Shown: positions 55,584 to 64,000 of the stretch, piece by piece
Position numbering within the stretch: the stretch's first letter is position 1
How the letters are laid out: each line of letters starts with the position of its first letter
NCBI RefSeq assembly: GCF_001466725.1
Contig: NZ_CP013650.1
Span: 1,178,001 to 1,242,000 of the forward strand
Length of the DNA stretch: 64,000 nt
From: Lacimicrobium alkaliphilum
Lineage (GTDB): Bacteria; Pseudomonadota; Gammaproteobacteria; Enterobacterales; Alteromonadaceae
Direction of reading: 5' to 3'
Made by a program: the position numbers and the translations under genes
Notes under the pieces: model-generated
The model's database searches: none
Told to the model about the DNA's origin: nothing
What the model saw: only the letters and a program-made list of their open reading frames with translations

Positions 55584-57661
55584 GATGAGTCTTTATCCTT
55601 CATGGCTTTTTTAGCCTTGGCTCTGGCAATGGCGGCAGCCACTTTCTGTTTCTTTTCTTTATCAGCGGATATTAATGGTGTATCGCCGTCGGAGCTTGTC
55701 TGCTCCGGCTCTTTTTGGGTCTGAGCCGCTTGCTTTTTCGCTTTGGCACGGGCCACCGCAGCGGCGACCCTGGCGGCTTTATCCTCTGCAGGGGGGCCTG
55801 AATCCTGACTCTGTTCAGCCGGTTGTTGTTTTGCCGCCTGTTTTTTGGCTTTGGCGCGGGCTACCGCAGCTGCAACCTTACTCGCTTTATCATCCGCAGG
55901 GGAGCCGGAATCCTGATTCTGTTCAGCCGGTTGCTGTGCTGCCGCCTGTTTTTTGGCTTTGGCGCGAGCTACTGCAGCAGCCACTTTACTGGCCTTATCA
56001 TCCGCAGCCGGGCTGGCGCCCTGATCTCCCCGGGCAGTATTTTCCTGAGCCGCTTGCCTTCTGGCTTTTGCCCGTGCAATCGCGGCGGCCACTTTGTCTG
56101 AGGTCCCAGCGGCGGGTTGTTCAACGTCTTGTTTGGCTTTAGCTCTGGCCAGTGTCGCCTCTACCCGGGCCCGGTTGTCACCGCCATCTTTTTCCATGGC
56201 CGCTTTTCTGGCTTCACTGGCTCTTTGGTGACGGGCTTCCCGTTCGGCTTTTTCCTGCTCCAGTCGCTGTTTTCTGGCTTCAAACCGCTCCCGGGCCTTG
56301 TCGGCCTTTTGTTTTTCCTCTTCTTCGGTGCGTATTTCTGCCTTGGCAATACGGTAGTAATGTACCAGTGGGATTTTGCTCGGACAGACGTAGGCACAGG
56401 CCCCACATTCAATACAGTCAAACAGGTTATAGTCTTTGGCCTTATCCAGCTCTTTGGCCTGTGCATGCCAGAAAAGTTGTTGTGGCAGCAGCTCAGCGGG
56501 GCAGGCATCGGCGCAGGCACTGCAGCGAATACAGGGCTGTTCGTCAGCGGCTACCGGCATTTCCTGCTTATCGGGTGCCAGAATACAATTGGTTATTTTA
56601 ACCACTGGCACCTGTGTTGAAACCAGTTCAAAGCCCATCATTGGCCCGCCCATAATCAGCTTTTGCCGTTCTGCCGCTTTGATGCCTGCATGCTCAAGCA
56701 AGTGGGCTACGGGGGTGCCGAGCAACGCCCAGACGTTTCCCGGATGTTGCAGTGCCCGGCCGGTAAGAGTGACAACCCTCTGTAGCAGGGGTTTACCGGT
56801 AAAAATGGCGTCGGCAATGGCATAGCAGGTGGCCACATTCTGCATCACCACACCGACATCCACGGGCAGACCGTTGTGCGGTACTTCCCGTTCAGTAAGC
56901 ATCTGGATCAGCTGCTTCTCGCCACCGGCAGGGTACTTGGTGGGCACTGAGCAGATAATGTAATCAGGGTTTTCCTGACAGGCCACCTGCATCGCATTGA
57001 TGGCCTGAGGCTTATTGTCCTCAATGGCAATCAGCACATACCTGGGGTTCAGAAGATGGCAGAGAATGTCAATGCCCTGGCGGATCTGCCAGCTATGTTC
57101 ACGCATCAGGCGATCATCGGCGCTGATATAGGGCTCGCATTCCACTCCGTTAATGACCAGAAATTCGATGTCTTTTTTCGGAGATACCTTGATATGGGTC
57201 GGAAAACCGGCGCCACCCAGACCACTGATGCCAGCCTGGCAGATGCTTTCCAGCAGTTTAGCTTTAGATTGCTGGCGGTAATCCAGCATGGGTGTCAGTT
57301 CGACCCACCGTTCTTCACCGTCAGGGGTCAATTCGACAGTCAGTTCCGGTAATCCTGAGGGGTGAGCGGAAACATGTTCTGTGATGGCGGTGATTTCACC
57401 CGATGTGGAGGCATGTACCGGCACAGCAAAAGGGTTCATACTCTGAGTCAGGGCCTGACCTTTGTCGACCTTGTCCCCGACGGCCACTTTCAGTTGTCCC
57501 TCCACGCCAATATGCTGCTTTACCGGTATAAAGAGTTTATCTGGTAAGGGGATCCGTGCGATTGGCGTCTGATTGGACAGCTCTTTGAACTGCCCTGGAT
57601 AGACTCCCCCCGGAAAGTCCGAGAAGCTGCCCTGGCGAATTTTTTCTATCAGTGACTGCAA
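55580..57661 (-). CDS. rsxC: Electron transport complex subunit RsxC
   Basis: RsxC is the peripheral subunit predicted to bind NADH and FMN; it also has two 4Fe-4S motifs, [12 protein letters not shown] and [29 protein letters not shown] and [33 protein letters not shown] mark the flavin/NADH region. The 693-residue protein ends in a long Ala/Lys-rich tail with repeats of [20 protein letters not shown] spaced by Gln/Pro-rich linkers, as E. coli RsxC also has in another sequence form. Confidence 0.95.
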   Translation of the reverse strand: MQSLIEKIRQGSFSDFPGGVYPGQFKELSNQTPIARIPLPDKLFIPVKQHIGVEGQLKVAVGDKVDKGQALTQSMNPFAVPVHASTSGEITAITEHVSAHPSGLPELTVELTPDGEERWVELTPMLDYRQQSKAKLLESICQAGISGLGGAGFPTHIKVSPKKDIEFLVINGVECEPYISADDRLMREHSWQIRQGIDILCHLLNPRYVLIAIEDNKPQAINAMQVACQENPDYIICSVPTKYPAGGEKQLIQMLTEREVPHNGLPVDVGVVMQNVATCYAIADAIFTGKPLLQRVVTLTGRALQHPGNVWALLGTPVAHLLEHAGIKAAERQKLIMGGPMMGFELVSTQVPVVKITNCILAPDKQEMPVAADEQPCIRCSACADACPAELLPQQLFWHAQAKELDKAKDYNLFDCIECGACAYVCPSKIPLVHYYRIAKAEIRTEEEEKQKADKARERFEARKQRLEQEKAEREARHQRASEARKAAMEKDGGDNRARVEATLARAKAKQDVEQPAAGTSDKVAAAIARAKARRQAAQENTARGDQGASPAADDKASKVAAAVARAKAKKQAAAQQPAEQNQDSGSPADDKASKVAAAVARAKAKKQAAKQQPAEQSQDSGPPAEDKAARVAAAVARAKAKKQAAQTQKEPEQTSSDGDTPLISADKEKKQKVAAAIARAKAKKAMKDKDSS
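55725..56015 (-). repeat. 108-bp in-frame tandem repeats in rsxC
   Basis: Nearly three copies of a 36-residue (108 nt) unit encode [20 protein letters not shown] followed by a QQPAEQ-QDSG-PA linker. Related shorter copies ([11 protein letters not shown]) continue on both sides. In-frame repeats of this size are prone to copy number change. Confidence 0.8.
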
Positions 57662-57687
57662 TGGAAATCCTATTAATCAGACCATGG

Positions 57688-58242
57688 TTATTCTACGTTT
57701 TTGACGGCAATACTGTTTAATTGCCAGCGCCAGGATGAAACTGTGGGTTTGAGCGGCACCATATCGATACAATCGACCGGGCAGGGATCCACACAGAGAT
57801 CACAGCCGGTACATTCCTCAATCAGCACAGTGTGCATCTGTTTGGATGCTCCGACTATGGCATCAACCGGACAGGCCTGAATACACTTTGTGCAGCCAAT
57901 ACATTCATCTTCGCGGATGTAGGCGACCTTTTTGTTGTCTTCTTCACCATGAGCACTGTCCAGGGGCTTAGCTTCCACACCCATCAAATCGGCCAGATGT
58001 CTTATGGTCGCTTCACCACCGGGTGGACACTTGTTGATTTCATCCCCCTCGGCAATCGCCTGAGCATAGGGACGGCATCCGGGATAACCACATTGACCAC
58101 ACTGAGTTTGTGGTAAAATCGCATCGATCTGATCCACCAGTGGATCACTTTTAACTTTGAAACGGATTGCGGCATAGCCGAGAATCAGACCAAATATCAG
58201 TGCCATTGCACCGATAGCAATCAGGGCAAACAACACCGGCAT
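57688..58242 (-). CDS. rsxB: Electron transport complex subunit RsxB
   Basis: RsxB is the iron-sulfur subunit. The 184-residue protein has an N-terminal membrane helix, a 4Fe-4S binding [16 protein letters not shown] near residues 48-63 and two ferredoxin-type clusters [12 protein letters not shown] and [12 protein letters not shown]. Its start overlaps the rsxA stop by one base; 26 bp separate it from rsxC. Confidence 0.95.
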   Translation of the reverse strand: MPVLFALIAIGAMALIFGLILGYAAIRFKVKSDPLVDQIDAILPQTQCGQCGYPGCRPYAQAIAEGDEINKCPPGGEATIRHLADLMGVEAKPLDSAHGEEDNKKVAYIREDECIGCTKCIQACPVDAIVGASKQMHTVLIEECTGCDLCVDPCPVDCIDMVPLKPTVSSWRWQLNSIAVKNVE

Positions 58243-58823
58243 CAGAGTTTAACCAAACCGGTGAAGCCCATAAAGGCCAGCGACATCAGGCCCGCGGTTA
58301 TCATGGCAATGGAGGCGCCTTTAAATGGGGCCGGGACATTAGCGGCCGCCAGCCGTTCACGCATTGCGGCAAACAAAATCAGTACCAATGAGAAACCCAG
58401 CGCCGCCCCCAGACCATAGATGACGGATTCAATAAAATTGTGCTGTTCACGCACATTTAACAGGGCAACTCCGAGTACTGCGCAATTGGTGGTGATCAGA
58501 GGCAGAAAAATACCGAGCAGACGGTACAGGGTCGGGCTGGTCTTATGCACCACCATTTCAGTGAACTGCACAACCACGGCGATCACCAGAATAAAGCTCA
58601 GGGTGCGCAGGTAGCCGATATCCAGTGGTAACAGGATATAGTGCTCAATCAGATAACTGCTCAGAGACGCCAGTGTGAGTACAAAAGTGGTGGCCATGGA
58701 CATGCCGATGGCAGTTTCCAGTTTATTGGATACCCCCATAAAAGGGCATAACCCGAGAAAATTCACCAATACAAAATTGTTTACCAGCACCGTGCCAATC
58801 AGCAACAGCAAGTATTCAGTCAT
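58242..58823 (-). CDS. rsxA: Electron transport complex subunit RsxA
   Basis: RsxA (193 residues) is a six-helix membrane subunit, paralogous to RsxE. Marks are [59 protein letters not shown] and FAAMRERL. It is first in rsxABCDGE-nth. Confidence 0.96.
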   Translation of the reverse strand: MTEYLLLLIGTVLVNNFVLVNFLGLCPFMGVSNKLETAIGMSMATTFVLTLASLSSYLIEHYILLPLDIGYLRTLSFILVIAVVVQFTEMVVHKTSPTLYRLLGIFLPLITTNCAVLGVALLNVREQHNFIESVIYGLGAALGFSLVLILFAAMRERLAAANVPAPFKGASIAMITAGLMSLAFMGFTGLVKL

Positions 58824-58867
58824 GCCTCAGTACAGAGCCTTATCAGTGCGTTAAAAATCCGGCGCCC

Positions 58868-58896
58868 ATTATCCGTATTTATGCGCTGTTTAACAA
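58868..58896 (-). promoter_or_regulatory. Putative rsx operon promoter
   Basis: On the minus strand TTGTTA and GATAAT are separated by 17 bp, about 45 bp before the rsxA start. If correct, it also drives nth and the island SIR2-like gene. Confidence 0.5.
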
Positions 58897-58938
58897 CTTG
58901 ATATTAAAACCAATTACATTAGATAACTGAACGACTCA

Positions 58939-59215
58939 GAGCGAGTCAGAAGGGCTTAGGTCAAGGCGACGTTTTACTCCGGGCATCCATGCCCTCCGCC
59001 TTACGGCCCTCCTTCGGATGTTCAAAGATTTTCCCGAAATCTTTGTGAAGGCATAGTGGTTCTACGTCAAGAAGCGGCAACGCAGAGATAAGCCCTTCTG
59101 GTCGCTCCCTGCGGGCGAAGCTAAAATGCCCCCTGGCTTCGTTATGGTCCTTTGATTTAGACCCACTAGACCTTCAGGACCATGCCTTGCCAGAGAACAT
59201 TTTAGCGCTCGCTGA
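58939..59215. repeat. Structured intergenic repeat with nested inverted repeats
   Basis: A copy of GAGCGAGTCAGAAGGGCTTA (58939-58958) is mirrored, with two differences, by TAAGCCCTTCTGGTCGCTC (59089-59107). Inside are GGGCATCCATGCCC and CAAAGATTT...AAATCTTTG (59023-59045). A second nested arm follows: GCTAAAATG (59120-59128) and CATTTTAGC (59198-59206), with TGGTCCT/AGGACCA inside. No coding potential. It looks like a dispersed MITE- or REP-like unit; multiplicity in the genome cannot be seen here. Confidence 0.6.
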
Positions 59216-59314
59216 GTGATCAATTATCTAGTGAAATTGGTATCCGGGTTATTCTGATGGAAGTTGTGCATAAAAGTGCACACTTTGCCGACTCATCAAT
59301 CGTTTTGAGAAAGA

Positions 59315-59391
59315 TGGCTCCCCCTCCCCGACTCGAACGGGGGACCTGCGGATTAACAGTCCGTCGCTCTAACCAACTGAGCTAAGGGGGA
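59315..59391 (-). tRNA. tRNA-Asn (anticodon GTT)
   Basis: 77 nt with encoded CCA. The 7 bp acceptor TCCCCCT/AGGGGGA, the D-loop AGCTCAGTTGGTTAGAGC, the anticodon loop CTGTTAA (GTT) and the T-arm GGGGG-TTCGAGT are all present. Second of two tandem copies in transcription order. Confidence 0.97.
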
Positions 59392-59417
59392 AAAGCAGGA
59401 TAGATATGCAAGGAATT

Positions 59418-59494
59418 TGGCTCCCCCTCCCCGACTCGAACGGGGGACCTGCGGATTAACAGTCCGTCGCTCTAACCAACTGAGCTAAGGGGGA
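59418..59494 (-). tRNA. tRNA-Asn (anticodon GTT)
   Basis: Identical 77 nt copy of the neighbouring tRNA-Asn, 26 bp before it and nearer to the promoter, so both are probably cut from one transcript. Confidence 0.97.
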
Positions 59495-59566
59495 GCAGAA
59501 AATTACCCTGATAGATTGAAATGTTTCAGCTTCGAACAGATTCGAGGCTGTTTTCAACGGATGCGA

Positions 59567-59595
59567 ATATTAATGAGGCCCTCTGTGACTGTCAA
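59567..59595 (-). promoter_or_regulatory. Promoter of the tRNA-Asn pair
   Basis: On the minus strand a perfect TTGACA (59590-59595), 17 bp and TAATAT (59567-59572) stand about 70 bp before the first tRNA-Asn, a near-consensus sigma-70 promoter. Confidence 0.85.
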
Positions 59596-59599
59596 CAGC

Positions 59600-60282
59600 G
59601 GATGTCATTATTTTTCCGCCTTTCTGCGTTTCTGGCTGTTTGCTGAACAATAATATTAATTTTCGCTGAGCGGGGGGAGGTAATGGCAGTGAAAAGCGGC
59701 GTGAAATTTATAAAGTACGCATATATTAAGTGAGATAGTTATTCGATTTTAATATTATAATCTGCTTGTCATCTGTATGGATAAACAGGGTTTAACAAAA
59801 CCGTAACATTGCTATCCGGGGCATAAGGTTAGTGTTGACTTACAAAATTTTGTCCACAGTAACGCACAGCGGGCGTGGTGATTGGCGAGTAAGAAGTTAT
59901 CCACTAAATCTGTGGATAACTATGTTGATGAAATGGTCTGAAAACCTGCAGTGCCTATATCCTCGCTGTCAATAGGCTTGCCACAGAATCTGATAAAATA
60001 ATATAAAGTTAATTTAAAACAATGAGTTATGTTTCTGTTGGGGTTTGCCGGAATAAATTGGTCAGCTAATGCACGATTATTCCATTGACTTGTTAGTTAT
60101 TTACCTTGCCTCTGCATAAAATTCCAGCCAAAACAGCTTTTTATTGGTCGTAATCAGTAACTCTGTGTTGTTGCAGGAAATTTCTCCGACCTGTGCTTTT
60201 GGCTGTCTGTCGATCAAGCCATGGTTTTCTTACCGGCAGTCACCTATCATATCGCTCCCTCATCCATCTCAAGAGTGATCCA
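59600..60282. other. Gene-free region between tRNA-Asn and the MATE gene
   Basis: No gene is supported in this roughly 680 bp. It is AT-rich in parts and contains three DnaA-box-like sites (listed separately). The distal part presumably holds the MATE gene promoter, which I could not place. Confidence 0.6.
59850..59919. promoter_or_regulatory. Cluster of DnaA-box-like sites
   Basis: TTGTCCACA (59850-59858), TTATCCACT (59897-59905) and TGTGGATAA (59911-59919) are one-mismatch, one-mismatch and perfect matches to the DnaA box TTATCCACA. The last two form an inverted pair (GTTATCCAC-N7-GTGGATAAC). This could be a DnaA-controlled or DnaA-titrating site; no replication origin genes are nearby. 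Confidence 0.45.
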
Positions 60283-61662
60283 GTGAGTCAGACCAGTAAG
60301 CCCGATCTGCTAAACAGCTCTATCCCCGGCACGTTGCGTCGTATGACTGTGCCGATGATTCTGGGCATGATTATGCTGATGACATTTGGGCTGGTAGATA
60401 CCTTTTTTGTCAGCTTATTGGGTACAGAAGAACTGGCCGCTATCAGTTTTACCTTTCCGGTTACTTTTACTCTGATCAGTCTGAACATAGGTCTGGGCAT
60501 TGGCACCTCGGCCACTATTGCCCGATATCTGGGGTCGGGGAAATCCTATCTGGCCAGGGAGTTTGGCACCGGGGCACTGATGTTGTCGTTATTGTTGGTA
60601 GGCAGCCTGGCAGTGATTGGCTTTTTGACTGTTGATCCCATTTTCCGTCTGCTTGGGGCCAGCAGCGAACAGATGGTACATATCAAAGACTACATGTATG
60701 TCTGGTATCTGGCAGGCGTTTTCCTGGCGTTTCCTATGGTGGGTAATTCGATTCTGCGGGCCGCCGGTGATACCAAGACCCCCAGTATCATTATGGCCGC
60801 CGGTGGCTTGATTAATGCGGTGCTGGACCCTTTGCTGATATTTGGTTATGGCCCTGTTCCTGCGCTGGGAATTCAGGGCGCGGCCATTGCGACTATGATT
60901 GCCTGGGGCAGCGGCTGTGCTTATATTCTGTATTTACTGGTTCACAAGCGCCAGTTGATTCTGCCAAGGTTGCTGACGTTGCCGGAGTTTCGTCAGACCA
61001 GTAGCGAGATCCTTAAAATTGGTTTGCCCGCAGCAGGGGCTAATATGCTCACGCCCATTGCAAATGGTATTCTTACTGCTATTGTTGCCACCTATGGCGC
61101 TGAAGCGGTGGCCACCTGGGGGGTTGGCAATCGTCTTGAATCCATCGCTTCTATTGTGATCCTGGCGCTGTCGATGAGTTTACCTCCCTTTATCAGCCAG
61201 AATTATGGTGCCGGAAAGCTTCATCGGGTTAAACAGGCCTATATGTTGTGTATTGGTTTTGTACTGATATGGCAGTTACTGATATTCGTGCTGATGTGGC
61301 TTGCCTCACCTTATATTGCCATGGCCTTTGCCGAAGAAAAGAAAGTGGCCGAGCTAATCCAGCTGTTTCTGTTGATAGTGCCCCTGGGATATGGGCTTCA
61401 GGGAGTGATTATTCTGACAAATTCATCTTTTAACGCCTTGCACAGACCCATGAGCGCGCTGTGGCTGAGTATTTTACGCTTGTTTGTATTCTTTGTACCC
61501 ATTTCCTATCTCGGCAGTCTTGTTTATGAGCTGGCCGGGATGTTCTGGGCAGGGGTGCTGGCAAACCTGATGACCGCTTGTGTGGCTTTTCTATGGTTCA
61601 GACACCGGTTAGAGTACGAGCAGAAACTCCATGATCAGAATGTCCGGGAAGTGATGTCATGA
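60283..61662 (+). CDS. MATE family multidrug/Na+ efflux protein
   Basis: From GTG 60283 (AAGAG upstream) the product is 459 residues, the usual MATE length; an in-frame ATG at 60193 adds 30 hydrophilic residues. About twelve membrane helices form two six-helix halves, with [41 protein letters not shown] in the first and [38 protein letters not shown] in the second. MATE pumps export cationic drugs in exchange for Na+ or H+. Its stop overlaps uvrB by 4 bp (ATGA). Confidence 0.92.
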   Translation: MSQTSKPDLLNSSIPGTLRRMTVPMILGMIMLMTFGLVDTFFVSLLGTEELAAISFTFPVTFTLISLNIGLGIGTSATIARYLGSGKSYLAREFGTGALMLSLLLVGSLAVIGFLTVDPIFRLLGASSEQMVHIKDYMYVWYLAGVFLAFPMVGNSILRAAGDTKTPSIIMAAGGLINAVLDPLLIFGYGPVPALGIQGAAIATMIAWGSGCAYILYLLVHKRQLILPRLLTLPEFRQTSSEILKIGLPAAGANMLTPIANGILTAIVATYGAEAVATWGVGNRLESIASIVILALSMSLPPFISQNYGAGKLHRVKQAYMLCIGFVLIWQLLIFVLMWLASPYIAMAFAEEKKVAELIQLFLLIVPLGYGLQGVIILTNSSFNALHRPMSALWLSILRLFVFFVPISYLGSLVYELAGMFWAGVLANLMTACVAFLWFRHRLEYEQKLHDQNVREVMS

Positions 61663-63662
61663 GCAGAGGATTTGAACTGGTATCGTCCTATAAACCGGCC
61701 GGCGATCAGCCCAAAGCCATAGAAGCACTGGTGGAAGGGCTGAATGACGGCCTTGCGAGCCAGACGTTGCTTGGTGTAACCGGCTCCGGCAAGACCTTTA
61801 CCATGGCCAGCGTGATCAACCATGTGCAGCGCCCGACTCTGATCCTGGCGCACAATAAAACCCTGGCGGCACAGCTCTATGGAGAGATGAAAGAATTTTT
61901 CCCTAACAACGCTGTTGAGTATTTCGTTTCTTATTATGACTACTACCAGCCAGAAGCGTACGTGCCCACTACCGATACCTTTATTGAGAAAGACGCCTCC
62001 ATTAATGATCATATTGAGCAGATGCGGCTGTCGGCCACCAAGGCGCTGATGGAGAGGCGGGATGTGGTGATCGTATCCAGTGTATCGGCTATCTATGGTC
62101 TGGGTGATCCCGAGTCTTATATGAAAATGCTGCTGCATTTGCGTCAGGGCGATCTGATGGATCAGCGCGATATTCTGCGCCGGTTGGCAGAACTACAATA
62201 CACCCGCAATGATGTGAATTTCGAGCGCGGTACCTTCAGGGTACGTGGTGATGTGATTGATATTTTCCCGGCAGATTCTGATCGTGAAGGGATTCGGGTT
62301 GAACTGTTCGATGAAGAGATCGAGAAGATCAGTCTGTTTGACCCGCTCACCGGTGCGGTTGAGCGCTCTGTGGTCAGGGCCACGGTATTCCCCAAAACCC
62401 ACTATGTCACGCCGCGGGAAAAGATCCTCGATGCCATAGAGAAAATTAAGGTGGAACTGGCAGAACGCCGTGAACAACTGAAATCGGTCAATAAGCTTAT
62501 TGAAGAGCAGCGTATCAGCCAGCGTTGTCAGTTTGATATCGAGATGATGCTGGAACTGGGCTATTGCTCAGGCATTGAGAATTACTCCCGCTACTTGTCC
62601 GGCCGGGCGCCCGGCGAGCCACCACCGACTTTGATCGATTATTTTCCTGCCGATGGGTTGTTGTTCATTGATGAATCCCACGTCACGGTTTCGCAAATCG
62701 GTGCCATGTACAAAGGCGATCGCTCACGTAAGGAAACCCTGGTGGAATACGGCTTTCGTCTGCCCTCGGCGCTGGACAACCGGCCCCTGAAATTCGATGA
62801 GTTTGAGGCGCTGTCACCGCAGACGATTTATGTGTCGGCCACCCCCGGGAATTATGAGCTGGAAAAATCCGATGGGGATGTGGTGGAGCAGGTGGTAAGG
62901 CCCACAGGTCTTATCGATCCGGAAATTGAAGTGAGGCCGGTGGCGACTCAGGTGGATGATTTATTATCTGAGATCCGGTTGCGTAGTGAAGTTGATGAGC
63001 GGGTGCTCGTCACCACACTGACCAAACGCATGGCCGAAGATCTGAGTGATTATCTGGATGAACATGGGGTAAAGGTGCGCTATCTGCACTCGGATATCGA
63101 TACGGTAGAGCGCATGGAGATCATTCGCGATCTGCGTCTGGGCAAGTTTGATGTATTGGTGGGTATTAACCTGCTGCGGGAAGGTCTGGATATGCCGGAA
63201 GTGTCGCTTGTGGCGATACTGGACGCGGATAAGGAAGGCTTTTTGCGCTCTGAGCGTTCATTGATCCAGACTATGGGCCGGGCGGCCAGGAACCTTAATG
63301 GCAAGGCCATTCTGTATGGCGATGTGATCACCGGCTCTATGCAGCGGGCCATTGATGAAACTCAGCGTCGTCGGGAAAAGCAGATTGCCCATAATCTGGC
63401 TCACGGGATCACGCCGACCAGCCTGAACAAGTCGGTGACCGATGTGATGGATCTGGGAGGCAGTTGGATTTCCAACAAGCGTCGCAAGGTGGCCGAATCT
63501 GAAAAGCAATATCAACTGCGCTCACCCGATGAAATCATGAAACAAATCAGTGATATAGAGTCAAGAATGTTTGAACATGCCAAGAATCTGGAATTTGAAC
63601 AGGCGGCGGCATTGCGTGATGAAGTGGAAGCCTTGCGTCAGCGACTGGTGGCCCTGTCGTAA
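61659..63662 (+). CDS. uvrB: Excinuclease ABC subunit B
   Basis: UvrB is the damage-verifying helicase-like subunit of nucleotide excision repair. The 667-residue protein (E. coli 673) has Walker A GVTGSGKT (about 39-46), the beta hairpin [25 protein letters not shown], the DESH box [13 protein letters not shown], motif VI-like QTMGRAARN and a C-terminal UVR coiled-coil domain ([29 protein letters not shown]) that contacts UvrC. It overlaps the MATE gene by 4 bp. Confidence 0.98.
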   Translation: MSRGFELVSSYKPAGDQPKAIEALVEGLNDGLASQTLLGVTGSGKTFTMASVINHVQRPTLILAHNKTLAAQLYGEMKEFFPNNAVEYFVSYYDYYQPEAYVPTTDTFIEKDASINDHIEQMRLSATKALMERRDVVIVSSVSAIYGLGDPESYMKMLLHLRQGDLMDQRDILRRLAELQYTRNDVNFERGTFRVRGDVIDIFPADSDREGIRVELFDEEIEKISLFDPLTGAVERSVVRATVFPKTHYVTPREKILDAIEKIKVELAERREQLKSVNKLIEEQRISQRCQFDIEMMLELGYCSGIENYSRYLSGRAPGEPPPTLIDYFPADGLLFIDESHVTVSQIGAMYKGDRSRKETLVEYGFRLPSALDNRPLKFDEFEALSPQTIYVSATPGNYELEKSDGDVVEQVVRPTGLIDPEIEVRPVATQVDDLLSEIRLRSEVDERVLVTTLTKRMAEDLSDYLDEHGVKVRYLHSDIDTVERMEIIRDLRLGKFDVLVGINLLREGLDMPEVSLVAILDADKEGFLRSERSLIQTMGRAARNLNGKAILYGDVITGSMQRAIDETQRRREKQIAHNLAHGITPTSLNKSVTDVMDLGGSWISNKRRKVAESEKQYQLRSPDEIMKQISDIESRMFEHAKNLEFEQAAALRDEVEALRQRLVALS

Positions 63663-63753
63663 AAGATACGCGGCAAGCCGGCAGAACAGTTTGCATCTGT
63701 AGCAAAAACGGGTGTAGTATGTTTTGGCATACCTATAACAAGATCTGAAAATT

Positions 63754-64000
63754 ATGCTGAACAGACTACAAGAATCCGACATCAAGCTGCTGCGCGTATT
63801 TTATGCCGTAGCCTCCTGCAACGGTTTTACCGCTGCCGAGCCGGTCTTGCGTATGCAGAGGCCGAATATCAGTGCGGCGATCAAAAAGCTGGAAGAGCGA
63901 CTGGATCTGGTGCTTTGCCATCGTGGTCGGGGCGGGTTTCAGATGACCAAAGAAGGTGAGGTGGTCTTCCAGGAAACCAAGCGTATATTCAATGCCTTCG
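63754..64000 (+). CDS. LysR-family transcriptional regulator (cut by window end)
   Basis: The first 82 codons are in the window: MLNRLQESDIKLLRVFYAVASCNGFTAAEPVLRMQRPNISAAIKKLEERLDLVLCHRGRGGFQMTKEGEVVFQETKRIFNAF. This is the LysR winged helix-turn-helix: LRVFYAVASCNGFTAAE, recognition helix SAAIKKLEERLDLVLCHR, wing GFQMTKEGE. The effector-binding domain lies outside, so the regulated pathway is unknown. Confidence 0.9.
   Translation, partial: MLNRLQESDIKLLRVFYAVASCNGFTAAEPVLRMQRPNISAAIKKLEERLDLVLCHRGRGGFQMTKEGEVVFQETKRIFNAF

Noticed and set aside
59315..59494. tRNA-Asn pair as an integration site for a second island
   Set aside because: No integrase, no partial tRNA copy and no foreign DNA lie beside them; both genes are complete.

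Overview
The window reads as chromosomal DNA of a marine or brackish Alteromonadales-type gammaproteobacterium. Supporting this are the syd-queF-yqcC-truC-yqcA neighbourhood, the gene order dapD-glnD-map | rpsB-tsf-pyrH-frr-uppS-cdsA-dxr-rseP-bamA-skp-lpxD-fabZ-lpxA-lpxB-rnhB-dnaE-accA-tilS, an rsxABCDGE-nth operon, and a MotY homologue, which implies a sodium-driven polar flagellum. Genus assignment (Alteromonas, Aestuariibacter, Lacimicrobium or similar) is inference. Several housekeeping genes start with TTG or GTG (map, glnD, skp, fabZ, lpxA, the MATE pump).

Layout. 1-6.9 kb: queF, syd, small conserved proteins, a GNAT acetyltransferase, an unlabelled CsrB-type regulatory RNA (about 3608-3868) with a GacA/UvrY box upstream, DUF3301/DUF3549 genes and yqcC-truC-yqcA. 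7-11.3 kb (minus): map-glnD-dapD. 11.4-32.1 kb (plus): the long translation/envelope/lipid A/replication cluster. 32.1-41.2 kb: a diguanylate cyclase, a patatin lipase coupled to an MBL-fold hydrolase, proS, trmO, rnt, motY with a sigma-28 promoter, glpQ and gloA.

41.17-52.77 kb: an 11.6 kb integrated mobilizable island. A large serine recombinase inserted it inside nth (endonuclease III). The left junction keeps the displaced native 3' end of nth; the right junction carries an island-encoded replacement 3' end, so the intact nth is a host/island chimera. The two junctions allow the ancestral attB and attP to be rebuilt: both are imperfect palindromes centred on the same TG dinucleotide. The island has a replication-type VapE protein, a MobV-like relaxase, several small unknown proteins, and two candidate defence modules. 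One is a SIR2-like gene placed 22 bp after nth, so that it forms the tail of the host rsx-nth operon. The other is a coupled two-gene unit: a 110-residue protein and a 1109-residue TPR / GreAB-C-like / PIN-like protein, both carrying the motif HSGxGDNV.

52.5-64 kb: nth and rsxEGDCBA (minus), a structured repeat, two tandem tRNA-Asn genes, a gene-free stretch with DnaA-box-like sites, a MATE efflux gene overlapping uvrB, and the start of a LysR-family gene cut by the window end. The island separates rsx-nth from gloA-glpQ, which were probably one operon. All functional statements rest on reading the translated sequence; no database search was possible.
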